From contig OZ241380.1 in assembly GCA_965200765.1 (NCBI GenBank), positions 1,922,001-1,986,000 of the forward strand: a stretch of 64,000 nucleotides of DNA. The letters are read 5' to 3'. A program made the position numbers and the translations under genes. The stretch's first letter is position 1, and every line of letters begins with the position of its first letter. The DNA comes from G965200765 sp965200765 (GTDB taxonomy: Bacteria; Pseudomonadota; Gammaproteobacteria; Arenicellales; JAJDZL01). The notes under the pieces are model-generated. The model saw only the letters and a list, made by a program, of their open reading frames with translations, had not been told where the DNA came from and ran no database searches. Of the stretch, positions 34,470-43,273 are shown piece after piece.

Positions 34470-35428
34470 CTTTGGCCCACCAAGTGGCAAGCCGCAAAAC
34501 CACCTTCCTGACATTCAACCAGATGGGGGCGTTCCACTGAACACCGGTCAAATGCCACTGAGCAACGCGGATGGAATGCACATCCTGACGGCGGATGAAC
34601 CGGATTCGGATAATCTGCTCCCAAATCAAGTTCCGGCACACCGCGGCCGGGGCTTGGTGGCAACGCAGCACTCAGCAACGCCTTGCTGTATGGATGAATC
34701 GGATTCGCGAAGATCTTCTCTGCATATTCAGTTTCTACAATACGACCCAGATACATAACGACCACGCGTTCGGCAAGATGTTCAACAACAGCCAAATTAT
34801 GACTGATCAACAGATACGTTAGCCCCAATTCGTCCCGCAGGTCGCACAGCAGGTTCAGAATCTGCGATTGCACTGAAACGTCCAATGCCGACGTAGGTTC
34901 ATCGCAAATCAATACTCCAGGTCGGGTAATCAAGGCACGGGCAATGGCGACTCGTTGTCGTTGCCCGCCGGACATTTGACTGGGGTATGCGTTTTCAACC
35001 CTTCGGGGCAATCCAACCATATCCAGCATCTCGCGAATTGCATCACGTCTGGCCGCACTGTCCAGATCTCCATGCAAAGACAGCGGCAACCCGACAATCT
35101 GCGCAACCGTCTTGCGCGGATTCAATGAGGAATATGGATCCTGAAAAATCGTTTGAATTCTCTTGGTTCGCTCGGCTGTGGAGCTCTCGGCAAGCGGCTT
35201 GCCATCAAACAATACTTCTCCTTCAGTAGGCTCAATCAGGCCAAGAAGAATTTTTGCCAAGGTGCTTTTTCCACAACCGCTTTCGCCAACCAGTCCAACG
35301 ACTTCGCCTTTCTTGAGCTCCATCGAAACATTTGATACTGCATGAAGCGGGAGACGACGACCCGTCAATCCCTGTTTGACGCGAAAAATTTGTGAAACTT
35401 TTTTCAGTTCCAAAACCGGTGTGTTCAT
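34466..35428 (-). CDS. Peptide ABC transporter ATP-binding protein (OppF/DppF type)
   Basis: This is the 320-residue ATPase of a dipeptide/oligopeptide importer. It has Walker A GLVGESGCGKSTLAK, Q-loop IFQDPYSSLNPRKTV, signature MSGGQRQRVAIARAL, Walker B VLICDEPTSALDVSVQ and H-loop LISHNLAVV, plus the C-terminal oligopeptide-transporter domain (HPYSKALLSAALPPSP) with CAFHPRC-type cysteines. I chose the ATG at 35428, which overlaps the preceding ATPase stop as ATGA. It works as heterodimer partner of the gene at 35425-36423. Confidence 0.93.
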   Translation of the reverse strand: MNTPVLELKKVSQIFRVKQGLTGRRLPLHAVSNVSMELKKGEVVGLVGESGCGKSTLAKILLGLIEPTEGEVLFDGKPLAESSTAERTKRIQTIFQDPYSSLNPRKTVAQIVGLPLSLHGDLDSAARRDAIREMLDMVGLPRRVENAYPSQMSGGQRQRVAIARALITRPGVLICDEPTSALDVSVQSQILNLLCDLRDELGLTYLLISHNLAVVEHLAERVVVMYLGRIVETEYAEKIFANPIHPYSKALLSAALPPSPGRGVPELDLGADYPNPVHPPSGCAFHPRCSVAFDRCSVERPHLVECQEGGFAACHLVGQS

Positions 35429-36423
35429 TGAATATTTTCCGTAAAAATGTCTCTCGTTGGCAACTGGTTGTGAATGCAACGCCAACGATGTGAATCCGAG
35501 TCAAGATGCACTGGAATTTCGTTTGCGCAAACGTCATCTCCGACCGGACAGCGAGTGCGAAAAGAGCATCCCGAGATATCGCCGAGCAAAGACGGAACAA
35601 CTCCCGGAATCGCCCCAAGCCTGCCGCCTCGTTCAATTTTTCCAGGTACCGGAATACAACTCATCAATCCAAGCGTGTACGGATGTCGAGGGGCATTGAA
35701 GATGGTTTCCACTACTGCGTTTTCCACCACTTCGCCGGCATACATAACTGCAACATTGTCGGCCATTTGCGCAACCACCCCCAAATCATGCGTAATCAAA
35801 ATCACGCCGGCTCCGGTCTCGTTCTGCAATTCCTTGATCAAATGCAATATCTGTGCCTGAATGGTCACATCCAGCGCCGTCGTGGGCTCGTCGGCAATCA
35901 GCAATTTGGGATCGCACATCAATGACATGGCAATCATCACCCGCTGGCGCAAACCACCGGATAATTGGTGCGGATATTGCCCAAGCCGGCTTCTGGCAGC
36001 GGTGATGCCAACACGTTCCAGCAGAAAAACAGCCCTGTCAGTCGCCTCTCGTCGACTGCTTTTACGATGACAAAGATAAACTTCGGTCAGCTGGTCGCCG
36101 ATTGTGAATGATGGATTCAGTGCTGTCATGGGGTCCTGAAAAATCACACCAATTCCGTCACCGCGCAAATCACGCATGCGAGACGCTGACAAGGTCTGCA
36201 GATCCAGTCCGTCGAAAACAATTTTTTCGGCCGTTCGTTTCGCAGAACTCGGCAAAAGATCGAGGATTGCCATTGCTGTCATGGATTTGCCGCATCCACT
36301 TTCACCAACAATACACAGTGTTTCCCCTTCACTCAAGGTAAAGTCAACTCCGCGAACCGCATGCAGTTCTCCGGACATCGTACGAATGTCAATCGTCAAA
36401 TCAGAAATTTCAAGTAATGCCAT
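35425..36423 (-). CDS. Peptide ABC transporter ATP-binding protein (OppD/DppD type)
   Basis: This is the 332-residue first ATPase of the importer. It has Walker A CIVGESGCGKSMTAM, Q-loop VIFQDPMTALNPSF, signature QLSGGLRQRVMIAMSLM, Walker B LLIADEPTTALDVTIQ and H-loop LITHDLGVVAQ. The C-terminal cysteine cluster C-x5-C-x5-C (CSFRTRCPVGDDVC) is typical of peptide-transport ATPases, some of which carry an iron-sulphur cluster there. It is coupled to the second ATPase by a four-base overlap. Confidence 0.93.
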   Translation of the reverse strand: MALLEISDLTIDIRTMSGELHAVRGVDFTLSEGETLCIVGESGCGKSMTAMAILDLLPSSAKRTAEKIVFDGLDLQTLSASRMRDLRGDGIGVIFQDPMTALNPSFTIGDQLTEVYLCHRKSSRREATDRAVFLLERVGITAARSRLGQYPHQLSGGLRQRVMIAMSLMCDPKLLIADEPTTALDVTIQAQILHLIKELQNETGAGVILITHDLGVVAQMADNVAVMYAGEVVENAVVETIFNAPRHPYTLGLMSCIPVPGKIERGGRLGAIPGVVPSLLGDISGCSFRTRCPVGDDVCANEIPVHLDSDSHRWRCIHNQLPTRDIFTENIQ

Positions 36424-36432
36424 GACAATGCC

Positions 36433-37329
36433 CTAATGTGCTTCAGGGGAAGTGACATCGCGAATTCCGTCCCCTACCAGATTGATTGCAAGCACCAGTA
36501 TCAACAGTGCCACACCGACGATCATGATTAGCCACGGCTCGAAAAACAGATAGTCTCGACCTTCTGAAATCATCAGTCCCCACGACGGCAAGGGCGGTTG
36601 AACACCAAGCCCAAGAAACGAAAGCGCCGCTTCCAGCAAGATTGCATGCGCCATTTCAAGCGTCGCGACCACAATCAGAGCATCCGCTATATTGGGAAGT
36701 ACTTCGGCTACGAGAATTCTCCACGTCGGACAACCGAATGTGCGAGCCGCCAGAACAAAATCCGCATTTCGAATACTCATTGTCGAGGAGCGCGCGACTA
36801 CCGCAAATCGATCCCAAAGCAACAAACCCAGAATGATGATTACAATTTCAAGCGAACCGCCCAGCAAGGCAGCAACTGCCAGTGCAATCAGGACAATCGG
36901 CATGGACAGTCGGGCTGTAATAATAAAGGTTATCACCAGATCGACTCTCCCACCGAAAAAACCTGCACAAACGCCCAGCGCGGTGCCGATGAACCCGGAT
37001 ATCAGCATCGCCAGAACACCGATGATTAATGACAATCGGGCCCCGTAGATCAACCGACTCAAGTAGTCCCGACCCAGTTGATCCGTACCCAGAATATGGC
37101 TCCAGTCGCCGCCGTCGTACCAAACTGGCGGTTGCAACCGGGCCAACAAATTCTGTGCATAAGGGTCGTACGGTGCGAGCAAAGGTGCGGCAATCGCAAT
37201 CAGTGCGATGACTACCAACACCGTCGCGCCAAATGTGAATCCGCCGTGCTTCGCAAACCGGCGCATCATCAGCTTGCGCGGCGACTCTTGCAATGTTTGC
37301 TCAATTTGAACTGTATTTTGTTCACTCAT
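36433..37329 (-). CDS. Peptide ABC transporter permease (DppC type)
   Basis: This 298-residue inner-membrane permease has an N-terminal cytoplasmic tail, a first transmembrane helix (FTFGATVLVVIALIAIAAPLLAPYDP) and the extracytoplasmic HILGTDQLGRDYLSRLIYGARLSL segment that marks the DppC/OppC subfamily. The EAA-loop ARTFGCPTWRILVAEVLPNI contacts the ATPase. It is the second permease in the order substrate-binding protein, permease B, permease C, ATPase D, ATPase F. Confidence 0.93.
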   Translation of the reverse strand: MSEQNTVQIEQTLQESPRKLMMRRFAKHGGFTFGATVLVVIALIAIAAPLLAPYDPYAQNLLARLQPPVWYDGGDWSHILGTDQLGRDYLSRLIYGARLSLIIGVLAMLISGFIGTALGVCAGFFGGRVDLVITFIITARLSMPIVLIALAVAALLGGSLEIVIIILGLLLWDRFAVVARSSTMSIRNADFVLAARTFGCPTWRILVAEVLPNIADALIVVATLEMAHAILLEAALSFLGLGVQPPLPSWGLMISEGRDYLFFEPWLIMIVGVALLILVLAINLVGDGIRDVTSPEAH

Positions 37330-37339
37330 GACTTCTCAC

Positions 37340-38257
37340 CTATGCAACTCGGATGCGCGGGTCCAACCAGGCATTCAGCAGGTCACCCAACAGGTTCAAC
37401 AGAACATAAATCATTGACAACACCAGCACGATTGCCTGTACCGTTGGTAGATCTGCGCGCGAAATGCTTTCCCAGGCAAGTTGTCCGATTCCATTCAATG
37501 CAAATATGCTTTCGATAATGATGGAGCCACCCAGCATGTAGCCGAATTGCACTGCGGAAAGGCTTACTACAGGAATAATCGCATTGCGCAAGGCGTGCTT
37601 GAATAGCACTCGCCATGGTGCAAGTCCTTTGGCTTTTGCGGTTCGAATATAGTCGGCCCGAAGGACTTCCAGCGTACCGGATCGAGTCAGACGCATGACG
37701 GCCGGTGTTGAGTAGTAGCCCAAAACCAGTGTTGGCATAATGAAATGCACCCAGCTTTCATTGCCGGACGGCGGAAGCAAGGGCAGCCAAACCGAAAGAA
37801 TCAAGATCAGCATCAAGGCAAACCAGAAGTTGGGCAAGGCTTGACCGAACACGGAAATTGAAAGTGCCAAGCGGTCAATCAACGAATTGGAGCGTACCGC
37901 AGCCAGTACTCCAAGCGGTACGGCCAACAGAATCGAAAATGTAAGTGCGCAAGCACCTAGTGCCATGGTAATCGGCAAACGCTCCGCCAATAGTTCTGCC
38001 ACTGGAATGGAAAAGTAGGTGCTTTGGCCCAAATCACCAGTCAGTGCGCCAGCCAACCAGGTGGTGTACTGGATCAACAAGGGCTTGTCGAAACCGAACT
38101 GTTGTCGAATGTACTCTATGTCCGCCGCGGAAGCACCTTCGCCGGCCATTGCAATCGCTGGGTCCCCTGCGGTGCGCAACATCAGAAAACTGATGAACGA
38201 CACAAAGAGTGCAACCAGCAACGCAAGGCCCAGTCGCTTTATCAGGTAAACTGTCAT
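37340..38257 (-). CDS. Peptide ABC transporter permease (DppB type)
   Basis: This is the 305-residue first permease of the importer. It begins MTVYLIKRLGLALLVALFVSFISFLMLRTAGDPA and has the DppB/OppB motifs GLDKPL-like FGFDKPLLIQYTTWLAGALTGDLGQS and the EAA loop ADYIRTAKAKGLAPWRVLFKHALRNAIIPVV. It is followed 10 bases later by the second permease. Confidence 0.93.
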   Translation of the reverse strand: MTVYLIKRLGLALLVALFVSFISFLMLRTAGDPAIAMAGEGASAADIEYIRQQFGFDKPLLIQYTTWLAGALTGDLGQSTYFSIPVAELLAERLPITMALGACALTFSILLAVPLGVLAAVRSNSLIDRLALSISVFGQALPNFWFALMLILILSVWLPLLPPSGNESWVHFIMPTLVLGYYSTPAVMRLTRSGTLEVLRADYIRTAKAKGLAPWRVLFKHALRNAIIPVVSLSAVQFGYMLGGSIIIESIFALNGIGQLAWESISRADLPTVQAIVLVLSMIYVLLNLLGDLLNAWLDPRIRVA

Positions 38258-38311
38258 TGGGAGTCGCTTCCCTCTTTATTCAGATGAATTTATCAAGACT
38301 AGATCAATTCT

Positions 38312-39823
38312 CTAGTTCCACCTGGTCTGGTAGAACCGGGGAATTTCATCTGCGGATGCCTTGAAATCAAGGTCTCGGGAAAAGGCGTAATATACGTTGT
38401 AGGTCCAAAGTGGTACCCAGTATGCATTGTCAGCGATTCGCTTGAGTGCATCGGAGTAGGCCGATTTACGGACTTCAGGGTCAACTGATTCGTCGCCGAG
38501 TTTCAGCGCATTCACCAATTCATCATCACGGGCATAATCATCTTTGGTCGCCTTGAAGAAGTGACTGGTAATTGCAGAAACATCATGAAAGGAGTAGCTT
38601 CCCCAAGTCATGAAATCAAAGTCGATTTCACCTGCATAGACTTTATCCCGGAGCGCGGCGTATTTCAGGTAAACCAGATTGGTCTTGATTCCAACGGCTT
38701 GCAAATACCCCATAATCGCTTCAGCGTAAGGGCGGTTCCGATACGCATGGAAGTCGATTGAGAAGCCATCTGGATAGCCGGCTTCCGCAAGCAACTGCTT
38801 GGCTTTTTCCGGATTGAATTCATATGTTGCCACCGCCTGCTCACAACCAAATTGTTCGGGATGACAGGCGGAATGGACGACCACGGAACTGCCGGCCACC
38901 AAAGACTTGACGATTGCTTCACGATCAATTGCGTGGGCAATTGCTTTTCGAACCAGCGGGTTGTTCACAGGAGCACTATTTCCGGTACGGTTGGAGCTGT
39001 CGAAACTCAGATAGCCAATGCGCAAGGTTTGCCGGTTGCTAACCGTGATGTTCGGCCGATCTGTCAGGCGTGCAGCCTGGTCGGCCGGCACCTTCCAAAT
39101 CCAGTCAACCCGACCGGACAGCAGTTCGGCGATTTGCGTGTTTCGATCCGGAATAGTTCTTTGTACAATTTTGCCGATTGCGGGTTTACCCTTCGGACTA
39201 TCGTCGAAGTAATTGTCATTGCGAATGAAGGTTGTGGACACCCCGGGCTTGAAATTTTCGACCATGTAGGGACCTGTTCCTACCGGATTTGTTCCCATGC
39301 CTTCGGGACCCACTTCAGCATAGTATTCATTTGGATAAATGAGAAGCGGACCAGCCAGAAGCTCCAATGCGATTGGAGTCGGGGCTTTCATTTTCAGGCG
39401 GACTTTGTACTGCCCCAGTTTTTCAACACTGTCGATCCAGCTGACATTTCGCTGAGTCAACACACCATTGTCAGGATTTGAGACAAAATTCAGGGTATAG
39501 ACTACATCATCTGCATCAAACGGCTCGCCGTTATGGAAAGTGATGCCTTGTCGCAGTTCAAATTCCATGGTGGTTCCGTCAACAAAAGTGTATGACTTGG
39601 CCAATAATGGCTTGAACTCGAGTGTTTCGGGATCCTTGAATAACAGCGAATCCCACACCAATCGACCGGCAATAATACCTTCCCGAAGGACATTGAAATA
39701 TCGATCAAGAGTAGCAAGTTCGCCACCCCATGCGATATTCAGTGTGTCATCAGATTTCCCCGCAAATGCGGTACCCGATGTAAGGGTCAACAGTATTGCA
39801 AAAATTGCAATTTTCTTTTTCAT
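38312..39823 (-). CDS. Peptide ABC transporter substrate-binding protein (DppA/OppA, SBP_bac_5)
   Basis: This 503-residue periplasmic binding protein has signal peptide KKIAIFAILLTLTSGTAFAGK and the SBP_bac_5 hallmarks DTLNIAWGGELATLDRYFN, GRLVWDSLLFKDPETLEFKPLLAKS, FELRQGITFHNGEPFDADDVVYT, GTNPVGTGPYMVENFKPG and EAGYPDGFSIDFHA. The ATG at 39823 is preferred over one five codons upstream because it starts the signal peptide. The ligand is not defined by sequence. The association with a gamma-glutamyltransferase suggests glutathione or gamma-glutamyl peptides. Confidence 0.92.
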   Translation of the reverse strand: MKKKIAIFAILLTLTSGTAFAGKSDDTLNIAWGGELATLDRYFNVLREGIIAGRLVWDSLLFKDPETLEFKPLLAKSYTFVDGTTMEFELRQGITFHNGEPFDADDVVYTLNFVSNPDNGVLTQRNVSWIDSVEKLGQYKVRLKMKAPTPIALELLAGPLLIYPNEYYAEVGPEGMGTNPVGTGPYMVENFKPGVSTTFIRNDNYFDDSPKGKPAIGKIVQRTIPDRNTQIAELLSGRVDWIWKVPADQAARLTDRPNITVSNRQTLRIGYLSFDSSNRTGNSAPVNNPLVRKAIAHAIDREAIVKSLVAGSSVVVHSACHPEQFGCEQAVATYEFNPEKAKQLLAEAGYPDGFSIDFHAYRNRPYAEAIMGYLQAVGIKTNLVYLKYAALRDKVYAGEIDFDFMTWGSYSFHDVSAITSHFFKATKDDYARDDELVNALKLGDESVDPEVRKSAYSDALKRIADNAYWVPLWTYNVYYAFSRDLDFKASADEIPRFYQTRWN

Positions 39824-39851
39824 ATTAGCTAACTCCAATAGTAATGGTTGT

Positions 39852-40634
39852 TTAGTTGCTGGATGTGTCTCGAATCAAATTCCAATCCAAGTCTCCAATT
39901 TCGGATTTGAGCAATGCTTGCAGTTCCGAGCGTTGCTGTTCTTCCATCCGCGCCTGACTGGTTGCGACACTGACGGCGGCGTATGGTGGTTCACCTTCAG
40001 GTCCGAATGCCATTCCAACGGCGCGCACTTCATTGGCCAGTCGACCATCATTGAACGATGCACCGCGTTTTCTTGTCAGAGATACAGCATCGCGAATTTT
40101 TTTCTGGGTAAAGCCGGCATAGTCCGAATACAGTTTTCTGTTGTGCCGCAATACCTGTTCAACAACTTCATCCGTTTCGGCGGCCAATAGCGCCAGTGAG
40201 CCGGCACCGACTCCCAGCGGTCGACGTGACCCGACAGTCAGTGTCAGCTTGCGGATCGGGAAGTCTCCATCCAGCCGTTCCAGGCATAATGCATCTGCAC
40301 CTGAGCGAATCAACAGAAACACTGTTTCCCGAGAAATTTCGCGGATGCGTTCCATTGGTGTTGCCAGCAGATTTCGCAATCCGAAATGTCGGGCTTCCAT
40401 GCCAAGCGTGTAAAGTTCCAAACCCAAGTGATATTTTTTCGAATAAGGGTCAAAGGTCAGCATGCCTTCGCTGACCAAAACCTTCAGCAAGCGATGAGTC
40501 GTTGCCAGTGTCAAGTCCTGTTGCTTTGCCAGTGTTGTTGCGGTAATGCCAGTAGCATTGTTACGGGCAACCCCGCTGAGAAGCGCGATTGCCCGATAAA
40601 CACTTTGCGAGCCTGATACCCGGCGCGATTTCAC
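39852..40634 (-). CDS. IclR-family transcriptional regulator
   Basis: The 260-residue protein has an N-terminal winged helix-turn-helix (VYRAIALLSGVARNNATGITATTLAKQQDLTLATTHRLLKVLV) followed by the IclR effector-binding domain: KYHLGLELYTLG, ETVFLLIRSGADALCLERLDG, RRPLGVGAGSLALLA and DGRLANEVRAVGMAFGPEG. It is the first gene upstream of the peptide transporter, on the same strand, so it probably controls that operon and itself. The inverted repeat at 40701-40741 is the likely operator. Confidence 0.92.
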   Translation of the reverse strand: MKSRRVSGSQSVYRAIALLSGVARNNATGITATTLAKQQDLTLATTHRLLKVLVSEGMLTFDPYSKKYHLGLELYTLGMEARHFGLRNLLATPMERIREISRETVFLLIRSGADALCLERLDGDFPIRKLTLTVGSRRPLGVGAGSLALLAAETDEVVEQVLRHNRKLYSDYAGFTQKKIRDAVSLTRKRGASFNDGRLANEVRAVGMAFGPEGEPPYAAVSVATSQARMEEQQRSELQALLKSEIGDLDWNLIRDTSSN

Positions 40635-40700
40635 TTCGCCAGTACTCCCTGAGCGGTTTTTTTGCCGACACTTGGACTCGTGTAACTGAAATGATTTTCA

Positions 40701-40744
40701 ACTTTCATAATATGAGATATAACTAATCATATTATGAAAGTCAA
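40701..40744 (-). promoter_or_regulatory. Perfect 15-bp inverted repeat spanning the iclR promoter, putative operator
   Basis: ACTTTCATAATATGA (40701-40715) and TCATATTATGAAAGT (40727-40741) are exact inverted copies around an 11-base spacer. On the minus strand a -35 TTGACT (40739-40744) overlaps one arm and a weak -10 TATATC (40716-40721), 17 bases away, lies in the spacer. IclR proteins bind palindromes close to their own promoters, so autoregulation is the simplest reading. Confidence 0.75.
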
Positions 40745-41298
40745 GTTTTTTTTCAAATTTTTTTGTTTTGTCTAGATTTCCCGTGCAACACTCATCCCGA
40801 TTGACCTTCACGACCAAGGGGGTTGTGTGCGACGTGAGGCACAGGACCATTGGGTGTTGCCCGTTGGAAATCATTTGAAGGCAGAATTGCTGAATTGCGG
40901 GGATTGACTGCAGTATGAAAGAAGCTTGACCGGCGTTGTCCAAGGATTTTCATGCTACGACATGGGCAAATTCGTCAAAATTTTTCATGATTCAGATTTC
41001 CTCATTGTCGTTGTCACGGATGAGTTGGGGAAGTCACACAGAAGTTCTTGCTACACTCGTTGCATTTTTGCAACAACACAAAAAATCGAAATTTGAAGGT
41101 GATGATTGAAAGCGACGCAGTGATGAAGTGAAACCGTGTCAACAAGATGACGCAAATTTGTAATGATGCGTGCAATTTTTTGAAATGCATTTGACAAACG
41201 AATAAGATTTGCTTGATAATATTTCTTGAAGTCCACCATATTCACATGGGAGGAACTGACTAGAGAACCAATCACTTCGGTTTCTGGAATTGCTAGCT
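40745..41298. other. Intergenic stretch without a recognised gene
   Basis: The divergent region between the iclR promoter and the hypothetical gene at 41299 is AT-rich. It starts with a T-rich run (plus strand 40744-40765). The only frames are short ones on the minus strand, which I do not support. Confidence 0.4.
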
Positions 41299-42093
41299 AT
41301 GATGATTCAAGAAGATCCTCGAAAATTGATCTTGCATTACGAATTCATGACTGATTTTGAAAGTTTTAAGAAGTTGTTGCCGGACACAAATTTTCGTTGG
41401 CCATTGTCGATGCATCAAAAAATGTTGCCTCTTGGCTTTTCTCATTTTGAATTTTCAGTCCAAGACTGGAACCACCAAACAATATTTACTGGACCAGATT
41501 TTATGAAGATACATTCAAAGTTGAAACAACACCAACGCGATGAGGAAGTTGAGGTTGAGCCTTACTTCATTTCTGGATTATTGACTGGAATTAACCAAGA
41601 AATGAAAGAAGTTCAGGTCAAGCTGAAAACCGGTCGACACTTGCCTGCTTGCTACTCCGAAGTCGACAATGCCAAATCAGTTCTTTTGGGCAACCTTGGG
41701 CAACCAATTTTTCTTTATGGAGATGTTGGTTTCAACAAGGACGATGACCCTGTTTTCATTCGCAATGTAAATAAAATTCTTGCAGTTGATGAAAGTCCGA
41801 TTCAAATGAGTGAAGTGAAAATCAACAATGCGATCTATCACGCTGACTTGCCACTAAAATTTGATGTGACGTTTGATTCCACTGCGTTTTGCTATGATCT
41901 TGAGGGTGACTTCGATATCTATATATTCGAAGAAACTCGTGATGAACTGGAAGTATCTCTTGAAGATGAACTACAGTTTTTGTGGAATGAATTTGGTGAA
42001 GAGCAAACTGATCCATTGTCTCCAGATGCGCTTAAGCTTCAGGCCGAACTAAGAAACCGACTAACGATAACTGATTGGAATATTGCTTGTTAA
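41299..42093 (+). CDS. Hypothetical protein, unrecognised
   Basis: This 264-residue soluble, acidic protein has no signal peptide, membrane span or motif that I recognise. Sequence stretches are FESFKKLLPDTNFRWPLSMH, EVEPYFISGLLTGINQEM, YGDVGFNKDDDPVFI and an acidic C terminus DELEVSLEDELQFLWNEFGE. The frame is long, has few rare features and is complete, so it is probably a real gene. A TTG three codons before the ATG is an alternative start. It stands alone, convergent with the microcompartment operon, and its AT-richness suggests an accessory origin. Confidence 0.6.
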   Translation: MMIQEDPRKLILHYEFMTDFESFKKLLPDTNFRWPLSMHQKMLPLGFSHFEFSVQDWNHQTIFTGPDFMKIHSKLKQHQRDEEVEVEPYFISGLLTGINQEMKEVQVKLKTGRHLPACYSEVDNAKSVLLGNLGQPIFLYGDVGFNKDDDPVFIRNVNKILAVDESPIQMSEVKINNAIYHADLPLKFDVTFDSTAFCYDLEGDFDIYIFEETRDELEVSLEDELQFLWNEFGEEQTDPLSPDALKLQAELRNRLTITDWNIAC

Positions 42094-42223
42094 ACACAAG
42101 CAACACTGAAAACCTCTGACAAATCCCTGGAATCTTTATTCAATCCGTTTTCATGCCGAAACTAACTTCGGCAAATCAACAATCTCTTCCAGATTGTCAG
42201 GTAATCGGTAAATTCAAGGAGTT

Positions 42224-42853
42224 CTAGTGATCTCTGCCGGACATCGATTCAAACTGAGACAGAACCCGTTCCAAAGCAAGTGAAATATGTTCTTTTTCTC
42301 CAGATATGAATACCCGGCCGGAAGCCCCGATCATCTGGCAGTTCACCAACACATTTTCCGGTGCAACCTTTTCCGCTTCGTTGGCCGCAGCCGCCGCGAA
42401 CAAAGCGGGTGAGGTTTCCAGGAGCAACAAGGATTCGCCCGGCAAGATCATCGAAGCTTCCCGCTGTCGATTCAATATGACCGCATGCTGGTCGGTAACC
42501 TCCTCCACAATATCAGAGTAAAGTATTCGCGGTCTTAATTGATCCTTTGCTTCGAGGCCGACACCGTCCAGAATTGCTCGCCCCGCTTCATTGATTTCAT
42601 CAAGATTTTTGCTGTGCACTTCCAATATGCCAAACTGCCGCTCAACATACAGGATACCGGGTTCAACACCGGGCACTGACTTTAACGCCAAATCAACTAC
42701 GCGATGAATTGCCAGTGCCGGCGCAATCTCTACTATCAGCGAATGCATGCCTTGCATTGGTACATAGCCGCGGGCCCGCATCGCAGTGGCCATATACGCG
42801 GCAAACTGCCGTTGCAAATCTTCAATCGGTAGATAAACCCTTAACTCAGCCAT
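42224..42853 (-). CDS. Tandem-domain (permuted) microcompartment shell protein, CsoS1D-like BMC-T, copy 2
   Basis: This 209-residue protein has two BMC folds in circularly permuted order, as in CsoS1D. The first repeat starts ELRVYLPIEDLQRQFAAYMA and carries the IEIAPALAIHRVVDLALKSV segment. The second spans ILYSDIVEEVTDQHAVILNRQ, PGESLLLLETSPALFAAAAANEAEKVAP and IGASGRVFISG. The YVERQFGILEVHS motif includes the Glu-Arg pair used to gate the large central pore in CsoS1D. Such trimers are candidate metabolite gates of a shell. It is the last gene of the operon and about 45% like the copy at 44287 by eye. Confidence 0.9.
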   Translation of the reverse strand: MAELRVYLPIEDLQRQFAAYMATAMRARGYVPMQGMHSLIVEIAPALAIHRVVDLALKSVPGVEPGILYVERQFGILEVHSKNLDEINEAGRAILDGVGLEAKDQLRPRILYSDIVEEVTDQHAVILNRQREASMILPGESLLLLETSPALFAAAAANEAEKVAPENVLVNCQMIGASGRVFISGEKEHISLALERVLSQFESMSGRDH

Positions 42854-42936
42854 CGAGACCTTCTGTTTCGACTTCTACAAATATGGCGACTGACGAATGG
42901 TTCACCAAGTTTCGGTGAATATTGAAAGAATGAATA

Positions 42937-43212
42937 TTATTTCGTTGCACCATATTCCGTAACGACATCCGCATGCGGTCGAGGAATGACATGCACCGAT
43001 ACAACTTCACCGACTGCGGCCGCCGCTTCGGCACCCGCTTCCGTTGCTGCCTTTACTGCACCAACATCCCCACGCACCAAAACCGATACCAGCCCGGCAC
43101 CGACCTGTTCGCGTTTGATCACTTCTACATTGGCCGCCTTTACCATTGCATCTGCTGCGGTAAAGGAAGCAACATATCCGCGTGTTTCAATAAATCCTAT
43201 TGCATTAGACAT
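42937..43212 (-). CDS. Hexameric microcompartment shell protein (BMC-H, PduA/CcmK type)
   Basis: This 91-residue single BMC-domain protein is the standard building block of shell facets. It begins AIGFIETRGYVASFTAADAMVKAANVEVI and has the VSVLVRGDVGAVKAATEAGAEAA helix, ending HVIPRPHADV. The length is typical. It is the only BMC-H gene in this operon, so it should form the bulk of the facets with the two BMC-T proteins. Confidence 0.96.
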   Translation of the reverse strand: MSNAIGFIETRGYVASFTAADAMVKAANVEVIKREQVGAGLVSVLVRGDVGAVKAATEAGAEAAAAVGEVVSVHVIPRPHADVVTEYGATK

Positions 43213-43273
43213 TTTGCTACCTCACTTTGAAGTAATTGAAAAATAAAAAAATTCGTTCAAACTGATTTTGGGA

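Noticed and set aside
42154..42173. Hairpin TGCCGAA-ACTAAC-TTCGGCA between convergent genes, as a terminator
   Set aside because: The stem is sound but neither strand has a T-run after it. It could be a weak bidirectional structure, but not one I can call.
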